64,000 bases of DNA from DATCMU01 sp036563245 (GTDB lineage: Bacteria; Pseudomonadota; Alphaproteobacteria; Rhizobiales; Devosiaceae): NCBI GenBank assembly GCA_036563245.1, contig DATCMU010000038.1, forward strand, positions 34,118-98,117, given 5' to 3'. Shown in pieces: positions 17,660 to 27,569 of the stretch (position 1 is its first letter; each line of letters begins with the position of its first letter). Position numbers and translations under genes: made by a program. Below the pieces are notes generated by a model. It was given only the letters and a program-made list of their open reading frames with translations. It ran no database searches and was not told the DNA's origin.

Positions 17660-18211
17660 TCAGGCTTGCGGTGGAAGCGTGCGGACGGGCGCCGGCCTGC
17701 CGCGACCAAACAGCTCTATGACATTGCTGCCGCGCCGCTCGACCTCGACAGGGAGGCTTGCTTGTCCGGCGCGATCGCGCCGGTCCGGTCCGAAATAACC
17801 GCTCGGCGCCGAAAGGAAGGTAACGGGCGTGCCGAGACGGGCAAGCACGCGTTCGCGAAGGTAGCCCGGAGACATGGGTTTGGCGATTACCTCGTCAATG
17901 CCCGCGGCGATGGCTTCGCGCCGGAAGGTGCCGTCGATTGCGCGCGCCAGCGCGATGATCTTCATCTCGCGCCGCGCCAGGTTGCGATCGACCCGAATCG
18001 TGCGCGCCAATGCGGCCGCGTCGAGTATTCCGGGATCTTCATCGCATATGAGAAGATCCACCGGCGCTATCCTGAGATAGGCGAGAAGCTCGGCCATCGA
18101 TTCGAACCGGCGCACCCGCAGTCCGGGCCGTGCCGCAAGAACCCCCGCCACGATGGAAGACAGCGCGGGGCTGGCGCAAAGGATTGCCACGACTTTGACC
18201 GATTTGAGCAC
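17660..18211 (-). CDS. receiver-domain-like response regulator with GPDRR tail
   Basis: 183 residues. Residues 1-125 look like a CheY-type receiver: VVAILCASPA strand, LLICDEDP carrying the acidic pocket/phospho-acceptor region, KIIALARA, and DEVIAKPMSP with the conserved lysine. The last part contains YFGPDRRDR, a motif common behind receiver domains in alphaproteobacteria. No output DNA-binding domain is present. A cognate kinase is not adjacent. Its start is about 300 bases from the divergent side of the SOD terminator. Confidence 0.7.
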   Translation of the reverse strand: MLKSVKVVAILCASPALSSIVAGVLAARPGLRVRRFESMAELLAYLRIAPVDLLICDEDPGILDAAALARTIRVDRNLARREMKIIALARAIDGTFRREAIAAGIDEVIAKPMSPGYLRERVLARLGTPVTFLSAPSGYFGPDRRDRAGQASLPVEVERRGSNVIELFGRGRPAPVRTLPPQA

Positions 18212-18340
18212 CTGTCAGACCACCCTCTCGCAATCGGCATCTCCGATTGGTTAACGAATGGTAACAGGATGAATGGCGGCTTGGAAAGTACGACCTTGAG
18301 CTGTCCACTGCCGACGTGAGCAACTGGGCTGGAACGAAAA

Positions 18341-18365
18341 AGGCCCGCCGGATACTGGCGGGCCT
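18341..18365 (-). terminator. intrinsic terminator of the superoxide dismutase gene
   Basis: On the minus strand GGCCCGCCAG-TATC-CGGCGGGCC-like hairpin (9-10 bp, all GC) is followed directly by CTTTTTCGTT, 23 bp past the SOD stop codon. Textbook rho-independent terminator. Confidence 0.9.
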
Positions 18366-18388
18366 CATCGAAGTCTGGTTGGGGCAGT

Positions 18389-18985
18389 TTACATCGCGGC
18401 TTCATGGAGCTCGGCGACATATTCCCAGTTGACCAGGTTGTCGAAGAAAGCCTCAAGATATTTCGGCCGGGCATTGCGGTAGTCGATATAGTAGGAATGC
18501 TCCCACACATCGACGCCCAGCAGCGGCACCGCGCCGTGCACGAGCGGGTTTTCGCCGTTCGGGGTCTTCATCACTTCGAGCTTGCCGCCCTTGAGCGCCA
18601 GCCATGCCCAGCCCGAACCGAACTGGGTTGCGCCGGCGTTGAGGAAGTCGGCACGGAACTTGTCGAGCCCGCCGAGATCGGAATTGACCGCCGCCTCGAG
18701 CTTGCCGGGCAGCTTGCCGCCGCCATTGGGCTTCATCCACTTCCAGAAATGGATGTGGTTGAAGTGCTGGCCCGCATTGTTGAACAGGCCCTGGTTCTTG
18801 CCAAAGCTCTGCTTGACGACGTCTTCCAGGCTTGCACCCTCAAGGCCCGAACCCTCCAGCAGCTTGTTGCCATTGGTCACATAGGCCTGGTGGTGCTTGT
18901 CGTGGTGGTATTCCAGCGTTTCCGCCGACATGTACGGGTTCAGCGCATCGTAGGCATAAGGGAGATCGGGCAATTCAAAAGCCAT
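18389..18985 (-). CDS. sodB: superoxide dismutase, Fe-type of the Fe/Mn family
   Basis: 198 residues; start MAFELPDLPYAYDAL follows a GGAGGAT ribosome site, so the longer upstream frame is not used. Metal ligands are visible: His in LEYHHDKHHQAY, His in GQHFNHIHFW, and Asp/His in DVWEHSYYIDYRNARP. The glutamine in NNAGQHFNH is at the Fe-SOD position (Mn enzymes carry it in a later loop), supporting iron or cambialistic use. Converts superoxide to hydrogen peroxide and oxygen; no signal peptide, so cytosolic. Ends at a strong terminator. Confidence 0.95.
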   Translation of the reverse strand: MAFELPDLPYAYDALNPYMSAETLEYHHDKHHQAYVTNGNKLLEGSGLEGASLEDVVKQSFGKNQGLFNNAGQHFNHIHFWKWMKPNGGGKLPGKLEAAVNSDLGGLDKFRADFLNAGATQFGSGWAWLALKGGKLEVMKTPNGENPLVHGAVPLLGVDVWEHSYYIDYRNARPKYLEAFFDNLVNWEYVAELHEAAM

Positions 18986-19071
18986 TTTATCCTCCGGCAT
19001 TCTCTGGGGTTGTGGCGCCTGGGGCGCCTTGGGGATGAAGTCGTTATAGGGAATTCGGGGCCGGCCAACAA

Positions 19072-21171
19072 TCACCAGTCTCTATCGGTTTCGATCAGTC
19101 CGGCGGCCCTGAGCGCGAACGCATAGGCAATTGCGGTTTCCTTGATGTGCTCGAATCGTCCCGAGGCACCCTGATGGCCCGCACCCATGTTCGTGCGCAA
19201 ATAGAGCGGGTTATTGTCGGTTTTCGATGCCCGCAGCCGCGCAACCCACTTTGCCGGTTCCCAATAGGTCACGCGAGGGTCGGTCAGGCCCGCGAGCACC
19301 AGCATGGGCGGGTAGTCCTGCGCCGTGACCTGCTCATAAGGCGCATAGGCCAGGATTCGCGAGAAATCCTCTGGCGAGACGATGGGGTTGCCCCATTCGG
19401 GCCATTCGGGCGGGGTGAGGGGAAGCGTATCGTCGAGCATGGTGTTCAGCACATCCACGAACGGCACGATGGCGAGTATGCCCGCGAACAGGTCTGGCCT
19501 GAGATTGGCGATGGCCCCCATCAGCATGCCGCCTGCAGATCCACCCTCGGCCACGATCCGGCCCTTGCCGGTATGGCCTGTCTCGATCAGCATTTCCGCC
19601 GCGGCGATGAAATCGGTGAAGGTGTTCGGCTTGTGTTCGCGTCGTCCGTAGCGATACCACGCGTATCCCTTTTCCATGCCCCCGCGGATATGCGCGGTGG
19701 CGTGGATCATGCCCCGGTCGACCAGCGAAAGTGCCGAGACCGAGAAGGCCGCCGGCAGCGAAATGCCATAGGCGCCATAGCCGTACAGAAGACAGGGCGC
19801 ACTGCCGTCCAGTCTCGTGCCGCGCTTGTACAGCACGGTGACAGGCACCTGCTCGCCATCGGGCGCGGTGGCGAAAAGCCGCTTTGTCTCATAAGCGGAA
19901 GGATCGTGTCCCGAGGGCACTTCCTGCTCCTTGAGGAGCGTGCGGGCGCCGCTTTCCAGGTCGAGATCGAACACGCGGGCCGGGGTGGTCGGCGAGGAAT
20001 AGGTAAAACGCAGCGTCCTGGTGTCGAACTCGTATCCCTCGGACATGCCGAGGGAATAGGCTTCCTCCTCGAAGCGCACCGTTTCTTCACGGCCGGTCTT
20101 GAGATCGCGCACCACGATGCGCGGTAACCCCTCGCAACGCTCCAGCCGGATGAGATGTCCGGCAAACACGATCACATCAAGGATCAGCACACCTGGCACA
20201 TGCGCCACCAGATCGGTCCAGTGTTCCGCCCCGGGCGCTTCGGCGGGGGCGGTGACGATCTTGAAGTCCTCCGCGCCGTCGGCATTGGTGCGGATGAACA
20301 GCGTGCCGTCCCGCTCGTCGACGTCGTATTCGCGGCCCTCAACGCGGCTGGAGACCAGTCGCGGTGCGCCATCCGTGGCCGCGTCGATCAGATAGGCTTC
20401 CGATGTCTGGTGGTCATGCGCCGAGATCACGATGAAGCGGCGCGACAGGGTCATCCCCACACCCACGAAAAAGCCGGGGTCTATCTCTTCGTAGACGATT
20501 TCGTCGTCGGACTGCGGCGTTCCGAGGCGATGCCGCCGAACCCGGAACGGGCGATGGTTTTCGTCATATTCGGTATAGTAGAGAGACTGGCCATCCGCCG
20601 ACCATTCCGGGTGACCGGCGGCACGTTCGATCACTTCGCCCGTGTCCTTGCCGGTTTCCAGGTCTCGAATGCTGATCGTGTAGAATTCCGACCCCTGCCG
20701 ATCCGCCCCCCAGGCCAGGAGCCGGTGAGAGGGGTCGTGCGCGGCGCCGCCAAAGCCGAAATACCCGTCCCCCGCTTCCGCGTTGCAGTCGAGCAGCACC
20801 TGTTCCGGGCCGCCCTCCCGTGGCGTCCGCACCAGGATCGGATACTGGTCACCTTCGCGCGTCCGGGAAAAATAGGAAAATGGGCCATCCGGCGTTGGTA
20901 CCGTGCTGTCGTCTTCCTTGATGCGGCCGCGGATCTCCTTGTAGATCGCGTCTCGCAAACTCTCCGACGGCTTGCCGAATTCGGATTCGTAATAGGCGTT
21001 CTCCGCCTCGAGATAGGCGCGGATATCGGCGGGCAGGGCATCGGGCTCCTGCATGACCTGTTGCCAGTTATCCGCTCGCAGCCAGTGGTAGGGATCTTCG
21101 CGCCTGATGCCGTGAAGCAAGGTGGCATGGGGGCGCGTTTCGGCCTTGGGCGGTTGGACTGGATTTGTCAT
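19072..21171 (-). CDS. ptrB: oligopeptidase B (prolyl oligopeptidase family, S9A)
   Basis: 699 residues from ATG 21171, matching family length; upstream in-frame codons look non-coding. N-terminal part is a seven-bladed propeller (RREDPYHWLRADNW start typical of S9A). The C-terminal alpha/beta hydrolase has the nucleophile in GGSAGGMLMG, the catalytic His in NMGAGHQGASGRFEH and an Asp between. It cleaves short peptides after basic residues in the cytosol. Stands alone, divergent from the Mrp operon. Confidence 0.92.
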   Translation of the reverse strand: MTNPVQPPKAETRPHATLLHGIRREDPYHWLRADNWQQVMQEPDALPADIRAYLEAENAYYESEFGKPSESLRDAIYKEIRGRIKEDDSTVPTPDGPFSYFSRTREGDQYPILVRTPREGGPEQVLLDCNAEAGDGYFGFGGAAHDPSHRLLAWGADRQGSEFYTISIRDLETGKDTGEVIERAAGHPEWSADGQSLYYTEYDENHRPFRVRRHRLGTPQSDDEIVYEEIDPGFFVGVGMTLSRRFIVISAHDHQTSEAYLIDAATDGAPRLVSSRVEGREYDVDERDGTLFIRTNADGAEDFKIVTAPAEAPGAEHWTDLVAHVPGVLILDVIVFAGHLIRLERCEGLPRIVVRDLKTGREETVRFEEEAYSLGMSEGYEFDTRTLRFTYSSPTTPARVFDLDLESGARTLLKEQEVPSGHDPSAYETKRLFATAPDGEQVPVTVLYKRGTRLDGSAPCLLYGYGAYGISLPAAFSVSALSLVDRGMIHATAHIRGGMEKGYAWYRYGRREHKPNTFTDFIAAAEMLIETGHTGKGRIVAEGGSAGGMLMGAIANLRPDLFAGILAIVPFVDVLNTMLDDTLPLTPPEWPEWGNPIVSPEDFSRILAYAPYEQVTAQDYPPMLVLAGLTDPRVTYWEPAKWVARLRASKTDNNPLYLRTNMGAGHQGASGRFEHIKETAIAYAFALRAAGLIETDRDW

Positions 21172-21455
21172 GGAGGGGCTTTTTCGAAGGGACAGGATGC
21201 ATATGCAGGTAGTGGGGATCGCCCCTCGATTCAAGCGCCGGATCCGCAAGACTTCCGCGCAGTGGTTGCGACAAGTGCATGTATACTGCGCGCAGGTGGG
21301 GTGGCCTTGGCCGATGCGACGCGATTGCGACTTGCCCCATGCGGTGCGCGGGCTAAGTTGTTGCGCAATGATTCGGAACGCTCCGGCCGCGATTCCGGGT
21401 GAGGGAAACAAGATAACACGAGGTCGACTTGGTTCCTGGCGCTGATGACACCACA

Positions 21456-23876
21456 ATGGCCCTCGTTCCGGTTGCGCCGTTTCTTGCCGCCTTGCTTGCG
21501 CCGTGGGTCAAGCGATTTGCCCATGTATTTGCGGGATGGTTGCTGGCACTTGTGCCGCTGAGCATCTTTGCCGCGCTGGTTCGTTTCATCGAGCCCGTTG
21601 CGCAGGGCGAAGTCTTCCGGTTTCACCTGAACTGGATACCGGCACACGCCTTCGACACGATTTCCTCCGGTATCGATTTCTCGTTCTATCTCGATGGCCT
21701 GAGCCTCACGTTCGCGCTTCTGATCTCGGGGATCGGCACGATCATCGTGTTCTATTCCGGTGCCTATCTGCGCGGTCATCCACAGCAGGGGCGGTTCTAC
21801 AGCTTCATCCTGATGTTCATGGGGTCGATGCTGGGTCTGGTGCTGGCCGACAATGTGATCACCCTGTTCGTGTTCTGGGAACTCACCTCGATCACCTCCT
21901 TTCTGCTGATCGGTTTCGATCACATGCGTCAGGCGGCGCGCCGGGCTGCAATCCAGGCGCTGGTGGTCACCGGCGGTGGCGGCCTTCTGATGCTGGCGGG
22001 GCTGATCCTGATGGCCGGTGTGGCCGGTGACTGGAACCTCTCCGGCATTCTCTCAAGGGGCGCTGTGGTGCAGGAGAGCGGGCTCTATCTGCCCATCCTC
22101 GTGCTGGTCCTGGCCGGAGCTTTCACCAAATCGGCCCAGGTGCCATTCCATTTCTGGCTGCCCAACGCCATGGAAGCGCCCACCCCGGTGTCCGCGTTCC
22201 TGCACTCGGCGACCATGGTCAAGGCCGGTGTCTACCTGCTCGCCAGGCTGACCCCGGTCCTTGGCGGAACGCCCGAATGGCATGTGATCCTTGGCGTTTT
22301 TGGTGGCGCAACACTGTTCTGGGGCGCCTTGCAGGCCCTGCGCCATGCCGATCTCAAGCAGATGCTGGCCAATACCACGCTGGCTTCGCTGGGCCTGCTT
22401 GTGCTGCTGATCGGGCTGGGCACCGAGGTCGGCGTGATGGCCGCCGTGGTCTATCTGGTCGCCCATTCCTTCTACAAGGCCGCGCTTTTCCTGGTAGCGG
22501 GCGCCCTCGATCACGAGACGGGCACGCGCGATATCACCGAACTTGGCGGGTTGCGGGGCGCCATGCCGGTGACCATGCTGGGTGCGGTCATGGCTGCAAT
22601 TTCCATGGCGGGGCTCCCCCCGGCCGTCGGCTATATCGCCAAGGAGGAGATGTATCTGGGCCTCACCGACGGCGGTGCCGGGCAATTGGTCGCGCTTCTG
22701 GTGGTGATCGCGGGCAATGCGCTGATGCTGGTCGTGGGCGCGGTCATGGCGATCAAGCCGTTCATGGGGCCGCTCAGGCCAACGCCAAAACATGCGCACG
22801 AAGGTCCCCTGGCGCTCTGGCTCGGACCGCTTGTATTGGGCGCCCTGGCGCTGGCGGTGGGCTTTGTCGCCGAATATGCGGGCGAAACCTTCTTTGCGCC
22901 CGCCGCATCGGCCATTTTACACGCGCCGCAAGGTGACACGCTTGCGCTGGTCAAGAGCCATGTGGCGCTCAAGGTCAATCCTCTCGATCCGCTCTTCTGG
23001 CTATCGGTCGTCACGTGGGGCGCCGGTGTCGCGTTATATCTGCGCCTGGAGCGGATCCGGAACTTCCTGCGCCGTCTTGCCGCCGGCCTGGGCTGGACCG
23101 CCGACACGGTGTTCGACGCGTGGATGTGGGGACTTGTCGGGCTCTCAGACCGGGTGACCCGTTTCTGGCATCATGGCCGCCTCGAGCTCTATTTGCTGGT
23201 GGTGTTCATCATGCTGGCCATCGCGGTCAATGTGCCCTTGCTGCTGATCGACGGCTTGCCCTCGTTCAACGAGGTGCCGGGCCTGACATTTTACGAGTGG
23301 AGCGTGGTGGCCATCGCGGTCCTTGGCCTGGCGGCGGTCGTGTTTGCGCGCCCGAGATTGGTGGCGATCGTTTCGCTCGGCATCCAGGGGTTTGCCGTGG
23401 CGCTCTTGTTCATGCTGTTCGGCGCGCCGGACCTCAGCTTCACCCAGTTCATGGTCGAAACGCTTTCCGTGGTCATTCTCGCGCTGGTCATGACCCGGCT
23501 GCACCTCGACCGCCGCGACGCGCGGGACTTCGAGGACCTGCTGCGCGACGGCGGCGTTGCCCTCGTATGTGGCCTTGGCATCACCTCCTTGATCGTGGCG
23601 GTGCTCAATCATCCGCTCGACATGCGCCTGACCGATTTCTTCGACAAGACCAGCGTTGCGATTGCCCACGGGCACAACATCGTCAACGTCATCCTGGTCG
23701 ACTATCGCGGCCTTGATACCTTCGGCGAGATTTCCGTGGTCATGACCGCCGGCATCGCCATCCTTGCCCTGATCAATATCCGGACCGGTGGCGCGCAAAC
23801 CGGGGTGGGCGCGAGGAAGGAGCGCGACAGGAAGGCTGCGGCCAAGCCCGCGCAAGAGGACGGAGACGCGGCATGA
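21456..23876 (+). CDS. mnhA: Na+/H+ antiporter subunit A (MrpA/MnhA)
   Basis: 806 residues from ATG 21456. The N-terminal two thirds are a NuoL-like proton-translocating unit (FVFWELTSITSFLLIGFDH in TM5, QVPFHFWLPNAMEAPTPVSAFLHSATMVKAG in the TM7-8 region with the conserved lysine). The C-terminal part (after about residue 600) carries the ND6-like segment of MrpA with GAPDLSFTQFMVETL. First gene of seven; Mrp complexes exchange cytosolic Na+ for H+ and support alkali and salt tolerance. Subunit B is separate here, unlike the fused PhaAB of Sinorhizobium. Confidence 0.95.
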   Translation: MALVPVAPFLAALLAPWVKRFAHVFAGWLLALVPLSIFAALVRFIEPVAQGEVFRFHLNWIPAHAFDTISSGIDFSFYLDGLSLTFALLISGIGTIIVFYSGAYLRGHPQQGRFYSFILMFMGSMLGLVLADNVITLFVFWELTSITSFLLIGFDHMRQAARRAAIQALVVTGGGGLLMLAGLILMAGVAGDWNLSGILSRGAVVQESGLYLPILVLVLAGAFTKSAQVPFHFWLPNAMEAPTPVSAFLHSATMVKAGVYLLARLTPVLGGTPEWHVILGVFGGATLFWGALQALRHADLKQMLANTTLASLGLLVLLIGLGTEVGVMAAVVYLVAHSFYKAALFLVAGALDHETGTRDITELGGLRGAMPVTMLGAVMAAISMAGLPPAVGYIAKEEMYLGLTDGGAGQLVALLVVIAGNALMLVVGAVMAIKPFMGPLRPTPKHAHEGPLALWLGPLVLGALALAVGFVAEYAGETFFAPAASAILHAPQGDTLALVKSHVALKVNPLDPLFWLSVVTWGAGVALYLRLERIRNFLRRLAAGLGWTADTVFDAWMWGLVGLSDRVTRFWHHGRLELYLLVVFIMLAIAVNVPLLLIDGLPSFNEVPGLTFYEWSVVAIAVLGLAAVVFARPRLVAIVSLGIQGFAVALLFMLFGAPDLSFTQFMVETLSVVILALVMTRLHLDRRDARDFEDLLRDGGVALVCGLGITSLIVAVLNHPLDMRLTDFFDKTSVAIAHGHNIVNVILVDYRGLDTFGEISVVMTAGIAILALINIRTGGAQTGVGARKERDRKAAAKPAQEDGDAA

Positions 23877-24295
23877 ACACCGTCATTTTCCGGACCATCG
23901 CCCCTGGGCTTTCCGCGCTGATGATCGTTTTTTCGGTCTTCGTCCTGCTGCGTGGACACAACGAGCCCGGAGGCGGGTTCATCGGCGGCCTGATGGCGGC
24001 CTCGGCCATCGCGATCTATGGCATCGCGGCCGGCGTGAAGGAGGTGCGGCGCGCCATGGTCGTCCATCCGGTCACACTCGCCGGGTTCGGCGTGGTCCTG
24101 GCCGGGTGCAGCGGTCTGTTGTCCCTCGGTTACGGCGTGCCGTTCCTGCGCGCCCTGTGGTCCTACATCCCCATCGGCGATACGGTGGTCGCGCTCTCCA
24201 CGCCGATGATGTTCGATACCGGCGTCTATTTCGTCGTGCTCGGCGCAATTTCGGCGGTGGCCCTGGCCCTCGAGGACGAAGAGGACGACGACTGA
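23873..24295 (+). CDS. mnhB: Na+/H+ antiporter subunit B (MnhB)
   Basis: 140 residues, four membrane helices. LLRGHNEPGGGFIGGLM is the family signature. Start ATGA overlaps the stop of mnhA, and the C-terminus is strongly acidic (EDEEDDD). Small inner-membrane subunit needed for complex assembly. Confidence 0.95.
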   Translation: MNTVIFRTIAPGLSALMIVFSVFVLLRGHNEPGGGFIGGLMAASAIAIYGIAAGVKEVRRAMVVHPVTLAGFGVVLAGCSGLLSLGYGVPFLRALWSYIPIGDTVVALSTPMMFDTGVYFVVLGAISAVALALEDEEDDD

Positions 24296-24672
24296 TGGAT
24301 TATGCGCTCGCCGGCCTGATCGGAATATTCTTCACCGCGGCCATCTTCCTGATCCTGTCGCGCGCGGTCATTCGCATGTTGCTGGGCATCACGATCCTTG
24401 GCAATGGCGTCAACCTGCTCATATTCACCGTTGGCCGGCTAACGCGTGAAGTGCCCCCGATCGTGCCGGATGGGCAGATCCAGATCACCGAGCCTTTTGC
24501 CAATCCCTTGCCGCAAGCCCTGATCCTGACGGCCATCGTCATCGGCTTTGCCATGTTCAGCTTCCTTCTGGTGCTGGGCTATCGGGCCTATCAGGAACTC
24601 AATGCGGACGACACCGACACCATGCGGCTGGCGGAGCCGGAACGGCCGCCGCAGCCGCCCCTGAGCTACTAG
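24295..24672 (+). CDS. mnhC: Na+/H+ antiporter subunit C (MnhC, NuoK-like)
   Basis: 125 residues, three membrane helices with LGITILGNGVNLLIF as in NuoK and the PLPQALILTAIVIGFA signature with the buried acidic position replaced by the family pattern. ATG overlaps the mnhB stop (TGATG at 24293-24297). The C-terminal tail is proline-rich. Confidence 0.95.
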   Translation: MDYALAGLIGIFFTAAIFLILSRAVIRMLLGITILGNGVNLLIFTVGRLTREVPPIVPDGQIQITEPFANPLPQALILTAIVIGFAMFSFLLVLGYRAYQELNADDTDTMRLAEPERPPQPPLSY

Positions 24673-24684
24673 GAAGCGCCACAG

Positions 24685-26277
24685 ATGGCCTTGCCCGGCA
24701 CGAGCGAAAGCCCGATCCCCATCGCCCAGGCGATGATCCAGACCGTCACAGCGTCCGCGGACTGGGTGGTCATCCTGCCAGTCGTGCTATGCCTGATGGG
24801 CGGCGGCATCCTGCTCATGTTCCGCAACATGCGCGGAGTGCAGGCGGTATTTGCGACCCTCGTGGTGATCGCCGTCATAGCCTGCGATATCTCACTGTTT
24901 GCAAGGGTTGTGACCTCCGGTCCGCTGACAATGACCATGGGGCAATGGCTTCCCCCGTTCGGCATCAGCTTCACCGCCGACGCCCTGGGCGCGCTTTTCG
25001 CCCTCGCCGGGGCGGCGGTGACCCTTGTGGTCATGATCTATGTAAGTGTCGAGATCGCACCACGCGAAATCCGCTACGGTTTCTACCCGCTCATGCTGTT
25101 GTTGCTGGGCGGGGTGAGTGGAGCGTTCCTCACCGGCGACCTGTTCAACCTCTATGTGTGGTTCGAGACGATGCTGATCGCCTCTTTCGGACTCATCATC
25201 ATGGGCGGGCGCAAGGTCCAGCTCGACGGTGCCCTGAAATACGGGTTCATCAACTTTCTCGCCACCACCTTCTTCCTGATCGCCCTGGGCTATCTGTACG
25301 GCCTGCTCGGGACGCTCAACATGGCCGACATCGCCCTCAGCGCACCCTCGGCGCCAGTGGGGCCGATGACGACTGTTGCCGCGCTCTTCCTTCTGGCCTT
25401 CGGCATGAAGGCGGCGGTCTTTCCGGTGAACGCCTGGCTACCGGCCTCCTACCACACCCCGGCGGCGGCTGTTTCCGCCCTGTTTGCCGGCCTCCTGACC
25501 AAGGTGGGCGCCTACGCGCTGATCCGCACGCTCGTTTTGCTGCTGCCCGCCAGCCGCGATGCCCTCGCGCCGGTCATCACGGGGCTTGCGGTGCTCACCA
25601 TGGTGCTCGCCCCGATGGGTGCCATCGCCCAGACCAACCTGCGGCGGGCCCTCGGTTTCTTCATTATTGGCGGTATCGGCGCGATATTCGCCGGCCTTGC
25701 GATGGGTTCGAGCAGGGGCATTGCCGGCGCCACGCTTTACGTCTTTCATTCGATCCTGACCATGACGGCGCTCTATCTGGTCGCCGGCCTTGCCGAGCGC
25801 ATGACAGGGGCCACCGATACCCGCCAGATGGGGGGCGTCTATTCGGCTAGTTCACCGCTGTCGATCCTGTTCCTCGTCCTGGTCTTCGCGGTGGCCGGCC
25901 TGCCGCCTTTCCTCGGGTTCTGGCCCAAGCTGATGCTGGTCGAAGCCGGGATCGCGCAGGGTGACTGGCTGATCGTCTATGTCATCCTCGCCAATTCGTT
26001 CCTGACCTCGATTGCCGGCACCCGGCTTTGGGCCCATGTTTTCTGGCGAGTCGGGCGAGAGGGCGAGTTGTCGGAAGTCCCCAATGATCGCGTTAGGCGG
26101 TTGAATGGCCGTGAAACCGGATTCGGTCTTGCCCCCACAGCCGTACTTGTCGCGGCCATTCTGGCGCTGGGACTCTGGCCGAATCCACTGTTCGAGACAT
26201 CGCGGATGGCCGCCCAGGGCCTGATCGACAACGCCGCCTATGTGAAGTCGGTTTCACCGCAGAGGAATGCGCCATGA
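24685..26277 (+). CDS. mnhD: Na+/H+ antiporter subunit D (MnhD, NuoN/M-like)
   Basis: 530 residues, about 14 helices. Motifs of the antiporter-like units: NLYVWFETMLIASFGLII (acidic residue in TM5), MKAAVFPVNAWLPASYHTPAAAVSALFAGLLTKVGAYALIR (lysines of TM7/8). An AGGAAG ribosome site precedes the ATG, the only gene of this operon with a 12-base gap before it. Confidence 0.95.
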   Translation: MALPGTSESPIPIAQAMIQTVTASADWVVILPVVLCLMGGGILLMFRNMRGVQAVFATLVVIAVIACDISLFARVVTSGPLTMTMGQWLPPFGISFTADALGALFALAGAAVTLVVMIYVSVEIAPREIRYGFYPLMLLLLGGVSGAFLTGDLFNLYVWFETMLIASFGLIIMGGRKVQLDGALKYGFINFLATTFFLIALGYLYGLLGTLNMADIALSAPSAPVGPMTTVAALFLLAFGMKAAVFPVNAWLPASYHTPAAAVSALFAGLLTKVGAYALIRTLVLLLPASRDALAPVITGLAVLTMVLAPMGAIAQTNLRRALGFFIIGGIGAIFAGLAMGSSRGIAGATLYVFHSILTMTALYLVAGLAERMTGATDTRQMGGVYSASSPLSILFLVLVFAVAGLPPFLGFWPKLMLVEAGIAQGDWLIVYVILANSFLTSIAGTRLWAHVFWRVGREGELSEVPNDRVRRLNGRETGFGLAPTAVLVAAILALGLWPNPLFETSRMAAQGLIDNAAYVKSVSPQRNAP

Positions 26278-26753
26278 GCTTTGCCCTGCTCGTACTGGTT
26301 CTTGCGCTGGCCTGGGCCGCGATCACAGGCGTGTTTTCCCTTCTGAATCTTCTCCTTGGCGGGGCAATCGGGGCGATCGCGCTCTGGTTGATCAGGTCGC
26401 GGGTGGCGCCGCCGACCCTGTTCATCCGCTTCCGGCGGATCGTCTCCCTGGCGATCCTGTTCTTCTACGAACTGGCGCACTCGGCCATCCGCGTCGCCGC
26501 CCTGGTTCTGTCGCCCAATATCAAGGCGCGACTCAATCCCGCGATCATCGCTTTTCCGCTCACGGCGAGGAGCGATCAAGAGATCACTCTTCTGGCCAAT
26601 CTGATCACGCTCACCCCGGGCACGTTGAGCGTCGATGTGTCCGAAGATCGCAAATACATATTCGTCCACGCAATCGATGCGCCGAACCGGGAGGATCTCA
26701 TCAAGGATATCGCGACGGGATTCGAGGCCAAGATCATCGAGGTGTTCAAATGA
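26274..26753 (+). CDS. mnhE: Na+/H+ antiporter subunit E (MnhE)
   Basis: 159 residues, two to three N-terminal helices and a cytosolic domain with LANLITLTPGTLSVDVSEDRK, the family signature. ATGA overlap with mnhD. Confidence 0.95.
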   Translation: MSFALLVLVLALAWAAITGVFSLLNLLLGGAIGAIALWLIRSRVAPPTLFIRFRRIVSLAILFFYELAHSAIRVAALVLSPNIKARLNPAIIAFPLTARSDQEITLLANLITLTPGTLSVDVSEDRKYIFVHAIDAPNREDLIKDIATGFEAKIIEVFK

Positions 26754-27064
26754 GCGGCAGCGCGTTCTTGTCAATGTCGGTTTCCATTGCCCTTGTGGTG
26801 CTGACGGCGGCCTTCATCCTGACGGTAATCAGGATCATGCGCGGGCCGACGTTGCCCGACCGGGTGCTGGCGCTTGATGCCCTTGTAACGATCGGCATCG
26901 GGTTTATCGCAACCATCGCGATAAAGACCGGGTTTTCACTCTATCTCGATATCGCGATCTCGCTGGGCCTGGTGGGCTTCCTCGCCACGGTGGCGTTTGC
27001 GCGCTACGTGTTGCAACGCTCGGAGATGTCGGGAGAAGGCGAGGAGGCGACGGGCGAAGTATGA
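26750..27064 (+). CDS. mnhF: Na+/H+ antiporter subunit F (MnhF)
   Basis: 104 residues from ATG 26750, overlapping the mnhE stop by ATGA. Three helices with RIMRGPTLPDRVLALDAL, the MnhF signature, then KTGFSLYLDIAISLGLVGFLATVAFARY. Confidence 0.95.
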   Translation: MSGSAFLSMSVSIALVVLTAAFILTVIRIMRGPTLPDRVLALDALVTIGIGFIATIAIKTGFSLYLDIAISLGLVGFLATVAFARYVLQRSEMSGEGEEATGEV

Positions 27065-27417
27065 TGTCACTGATCGTCGATCTTGCCCGTTATCTCGCGG
27101 GCATAATGCTGGTCGTGGGCGCCGTGTTCACCTTGCTGGCCGCGGTTGGGTTGTTGCGCCTGCCCGACCTCTATACCCGCATGCATGCCGCTTCCAAGGC
27201 AGGCGCGATGGGGTCGGGGCTGATGCTCCTGGCCATCGCCGTGGGCGCGCTCGACGGCCCTGTGGCGCTGCGCGCAATCGCCGGCTTTGTCTTCATCCTG
27301 CTTACGACACCGGTCTCGGCGCACCTGTTGGCGCGGGCAGCCTACAAGGCGGGTTATCACCCTTGCGATATCACGCACATCAATGATCTTGAAGAAATCG
27401 ATGAAGTGAAATCATAA
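27061..27417 (+). CDS. mnhG: Na+/H+ antiporter subunit G (MnhG)
   Basis: 118 residues, three helices; GLLRLPDLYTRMHAASKAGAMGSG is the family signature and TTPVSAHLLARAAY closes the last helix. ATGA overlap with mnhF. Last gene of the operon; a palindrome but no clear terminator follows. Confidence 0.95.
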   Translation: MMSLIVDLARYLAGIMLVVGAVFTLLAAVGLLRLPDLYTRMHAASKAGAMGSGLMLLAIAVGALDGPVALRAIAGFVFILLTTPVSAHLLARAAYKAGYHPCDITHINDLEEIDEVKS

Positions 27418-27421
27418 TAAT

Positions 27422-27435
27422 CCCACAATTGTGGG
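27422..27435. promoter_or_regulatory. 14-bp perfect palindrome between mnhG and mucR
   Basis: CCCACAATTGTGGG is self-complementary without a loop, 4 bp behind the mnhG stop and about 135 bp before mucR. This symmetry fits a dimeric regulator site better than a terminator (no T-run follows). A weak TTGCAA-N17-TAATAC promoter-like pair at 27465-27493 lies between it and mucR. Confidence 0.4.
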
Positions 27436-27569
27436 TAAAACATTGCTGCAAGGCGCAAACATAGTTGCAATCGCTGTGTTGGCGGACTAATACGACTCGG
27501 CGGCGGTTTTCCCAGCGCTGCCGTACTCATAAAAATGATCAAGAACAACAAGAGCAGCAGGACCTTCAC

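Noticed and set aside
18248..18262. TTAACGAATGGTAAC upstream of the receiver-domain gene as a CtrA box
   Set aside because: Second half does not match TTAA at 7-bp spacing; weaker than the two boxes reported.
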